From: Paenibacillus xylanexedens
GTDB taxonomy: Bacteria; Bacillota; Bacilli; Paenibacillales; Paenibacillaceae
DNA length: 64,000 nt
Direction of reading: 5' to 3'
Assembly: GCF_017874615.1 (NCBI RefSeq)
Contig: NZ_JAGIKV010000010.1
Location: 124,001-188,000, forward strand
In this document: one piece after another, positions 62,519 to 64,000 of the stretch
How positions within the stretch are numbered: position 1 is the stretch's first letter
How the letters are laid out: each line of letters begins with the position of its first letter
Notes under the pieces: model-generated
The model's input: the letters and a program-made list of their open reading frames with translations, nothing else
Database searches by the model: none
What the model was told of the DNA's origin: nothing
Program-made: the position numbers and the translations under genes

Positions 62519-63154
62519 ATGCCACAGCATTATTATCACCGCCAGCCAGCACAAGGGCACCGTCCGTCTTCTCATGCTCATCGGCAGGCACATACTTCTG
62601 CCTATATGCCGCCCGGTGTGGTTCCGCGGTCTTTGAATGAAACCCAGATCCAACCGATGTACCCTGGCGTAGAACCACACTACCCGGGCTTTGGCGAAGT
62701 CGAAGCATCTGCAATCGTACCGTATGGGCAAGGTGTAGCTGGCGGGAACTTATATGGAGGTGCAGCTCAGGTTCTTCCCCCAGCTCCTGTACCGGCGCCT
62801 TCCACTGGCAGTTCCGGCTTTTCATTAGCCAACATCGGTGAGTTAAAAGGAATGATCGACCGCTTCGGCGGTATTGATGGGATCATGAGTGGAATAGGCA
62901 AAATGCAGAAGGTCGTTGGTGGTATCCAGCAGATGGCTCCGATGATGAAACTTGTTATGGGCATTCTGCCTTTTGGAAAAGGAAAATCAAATAACAGCGC
63001 AGCTGATGCAGACTATGAAGAATATACGCCGCGCCGGAAACGTAAAAACAAACGTCGGAACAAAACAACGAATGCTACACGTCGCCGCAATACAACTCCA
63101 GTCCGCCGCAAATCCAATACCACGAAGCGCCGTCCCAAAAGTCGCAAAGGTTAA
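62519..63154 (+). CDS. YqfQ/VrrA-like low-complexity basic protein
   Basis: A 211-residue protein in three parts: a His/Pro/Tyr/Gly-rich N-terminal 100 residues ('MPQHYYHRQPAQGHRPSSHA'), a Gly/Met-rich middle ('MIDRFGGIDGIMSGIGKMQK', 'VVGGIQQMAPMMKLVMGILP') and a strongly basic Arg/Lys/Thr tail. The middle recalls the YqfQ/VrrA family of Bacillales, possibly a spore-coat component. The assignment is tentative. There is no signal peptide. Confidence 0.65.
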   Translation: MPQHYYHRQPAQGHRPSSHAHRQAHTSAYMPPGVVPRSLNETQIQPMYPGVEPHYPGFGEVEASAIVPYGQGVAGGNLYGGAAQVLPPAPVPAPSTGSSGFSLANIGELKGMIDRFGGIDGIMSGIGKMQKVVGGIQQMAPMMKLVMGILPFGKGKSNNSAADADYEEYTPRRKRKNKRRNKTTNATRRRNTTPVRRKSNTTKRRPKSRKG

Positions 63155-63288
63155 AAAAAATCCAGGCATCCCCTTACAGAAGGCGGGTGCCTTAACACCG
63201 TTCATCCGTATACAAATAAATTTCAGGAACTTACGTTCTTATTTCTGTAATTTGAGGTATACTGGATAGTAACTAAAGGAGGCGGACC

Positions 63289-64000
63289 ATGGAACTTTTC
63301 AAAGACAAATACACTCCCGCATTAATCGAACGGACCGGCGAACAGTTGCGTCAATTCTACCCGAAGCTGGATACACAGCAATTTCATGAATTGGTTTTCG
63401 CTGAAGGCTGGGAACAGTTGGAATTCAAAGCGCGCATTCGCAGAATCACACTGGCTTTGACCCAGGTACTGCCGGACAATTATGAGGAAGCATTACATAT
63501 TATCGAACAAGCGGCACCAACGATGAGAGGTGTTGAATATCTGTTTGTGCCGGATTTTATCGAAGTGAACGGACTTGACCCAGAGGATTACGAGTTATCC
63601 ATGAAGTATCTGACCCTCTTCACACCTTATTCCAGCTCGGAGTTCGCGGTACGCCCGTTTATTGAACATTATCCAATCCAAACGATGAAACATATGATGG
63701 CCTGGGCAGAGAGCAACAAGGAGCATATTCGCAGACTTGCCAGTGAGGGCAGCCGGCCACGTTTGCCATGGGGTGCGAAACTCCAGAACTTTATCACCGA
63801 TCCAACACCTGTACTTCCGATTCTGCATGCATTGAAACAGGACGAGTCCCTCTATGTTCGCAAAAGCGTCGCCAATCATCTGAATGACATCTCCAAGGAC
63901 CACCCTGAACTGGTTATGGATCTGGCCACGACCTGGTACGGACAACATGTACACACAGACTGGATTGTTCGGCATGCCAGCAGATCATTACTGAAGAAAG
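63289..64000 (+). CDS. DNA alkylation repair protein, AlkC/AlkD-like (3' end cut by the window)
   Basis: The first 237 codons of a HEAT-like repeat DNA glycosylase; the frame is open to the window end. 'MELFKDKYTPALIERTGEQL' opens it; 'MRGVEYLFVPDFIEVNGLD', 'FAVRPFIEHYP', 'RRLASEGSRPRLPWGAKLQN' and 'DESLYVRKSVANHLNDISKD' are typical of the AlkC branch (COG4335-like). The family excises 3-methyladenine and 7-methylguanine. AAAGGAGG lies before the ATG. Confidence 0.9.
   Translation, partial: MELFKDKYTPALIERTGEQLRQFYPKLDTQQFHELVFAEGWEQLEFKARIRRITLALTQVLPDNYEEALHIIEQAAPTMRGVEYLFVPDFIEVNGLDPEDYELSMKYLTLFTPYSSSEFAVRPFIEHYPIQTMKHMMAWAESNKEHIRRLASEGSRPRLPWGAKLQNFITDPTPVLPILHALKQDESLYVRKSVANHLNDISKDHPELVMDLATTWYGQHVHTDWIVRHASRSLLKK

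Noticed and set aside
1..64000. CRISPR array or intact prophage
   Set aside because: No regularly spaced repeats, no cas genes and no phage structural genes are seen. Only relics of recombinase, transposase and AIPR remain.

Overview
The window looks like a low-to-moderate GC Gram-positive chromosome, most likely Paenibacillus or a close relative. The evidence is strong AGGAGG-type ribosome sites, frequent GTG and TTG starts, and Bacillales housekeeping genes (YrzA-like DUF2536, YerC/YecD, DgkB-type lipid kinase, RlmD/RlmCD, sirohydrochlorin chelatase-like). It also encodes an NLP/NPP1 toxin. The species assignment is inference.

Layout: 1-6.9 kb is ordinary accessory chromosome (two GNAT acetyltransferases, a MetE-C-like protein, an ankyrin protein, a dihydrouridine synthase). 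At 6.9-9.05 kb a zinc-ribbon/LRR membrane protein lies in a repeat of about 2.1 kb. At 9.1-29.0 kb a long minus-strand operon makes or decorates a phosphoglycerol or teichoic-acid-like surface polymer (two LicD, two CDP-glycerol transferase-like, two TagD-type and one IspD/TarI-type cytidylyltransferase, two RgpF-like, GT2, UDP-galactopyranose mutase, epimerase, GDPD, metallophosphoesterase). A divergent secreted Kelch protein follows. A second, frameshifted copy of the LRR repeat lies at 31.0-33.2 kb, then a TetR/ketopantoate-reductase-like pair, then decayed pieces of rlmD and of an AIPR abortive-infection gene. At 36.0-50.9 kb a minus-strand cluster carries two carrier proteins, an AMP-ligase, an ATP-grasp enzyme, two radical SAM/SPASM proteins, two methyltransferases, a glycosyltransferase, a UDP-sugar decarboxylase-like enzyme, an ABC exporter and two BtrH-like proteins. 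It looks like an undescribed natural-product pathway. From 51.85 kb onward the intact rlmD gene leads back to ordinary chromosome.

The unifying observation is that copies of the 3' end of rlmD, all on the minus strand like the intact gene, sit at about 9.0, 30.8, 33.1, 35.0-35.4 and 35.8 kb. Remnants that read as large serine recombinases lie beside the 30.8 kb tail and beside the intact gene. I infer that the 3' end of rlmD served repeatedly as an integration site, so that 9-51.8 kb is an accretion of islands separated by att-like gene tails.

Within the polymer operon, a small Rossmann-like domain (F/Y-G-x-G motif) is fused to seven different enzymes. Within the 36-51 kb cluster, the ATP-grasp/carrier-protein/BtrH-like set resembles the aminoacyl-carrier transfer logic of butirosin biosynthesis. 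All functional statements come from reading motifs by eye; no searches were run.
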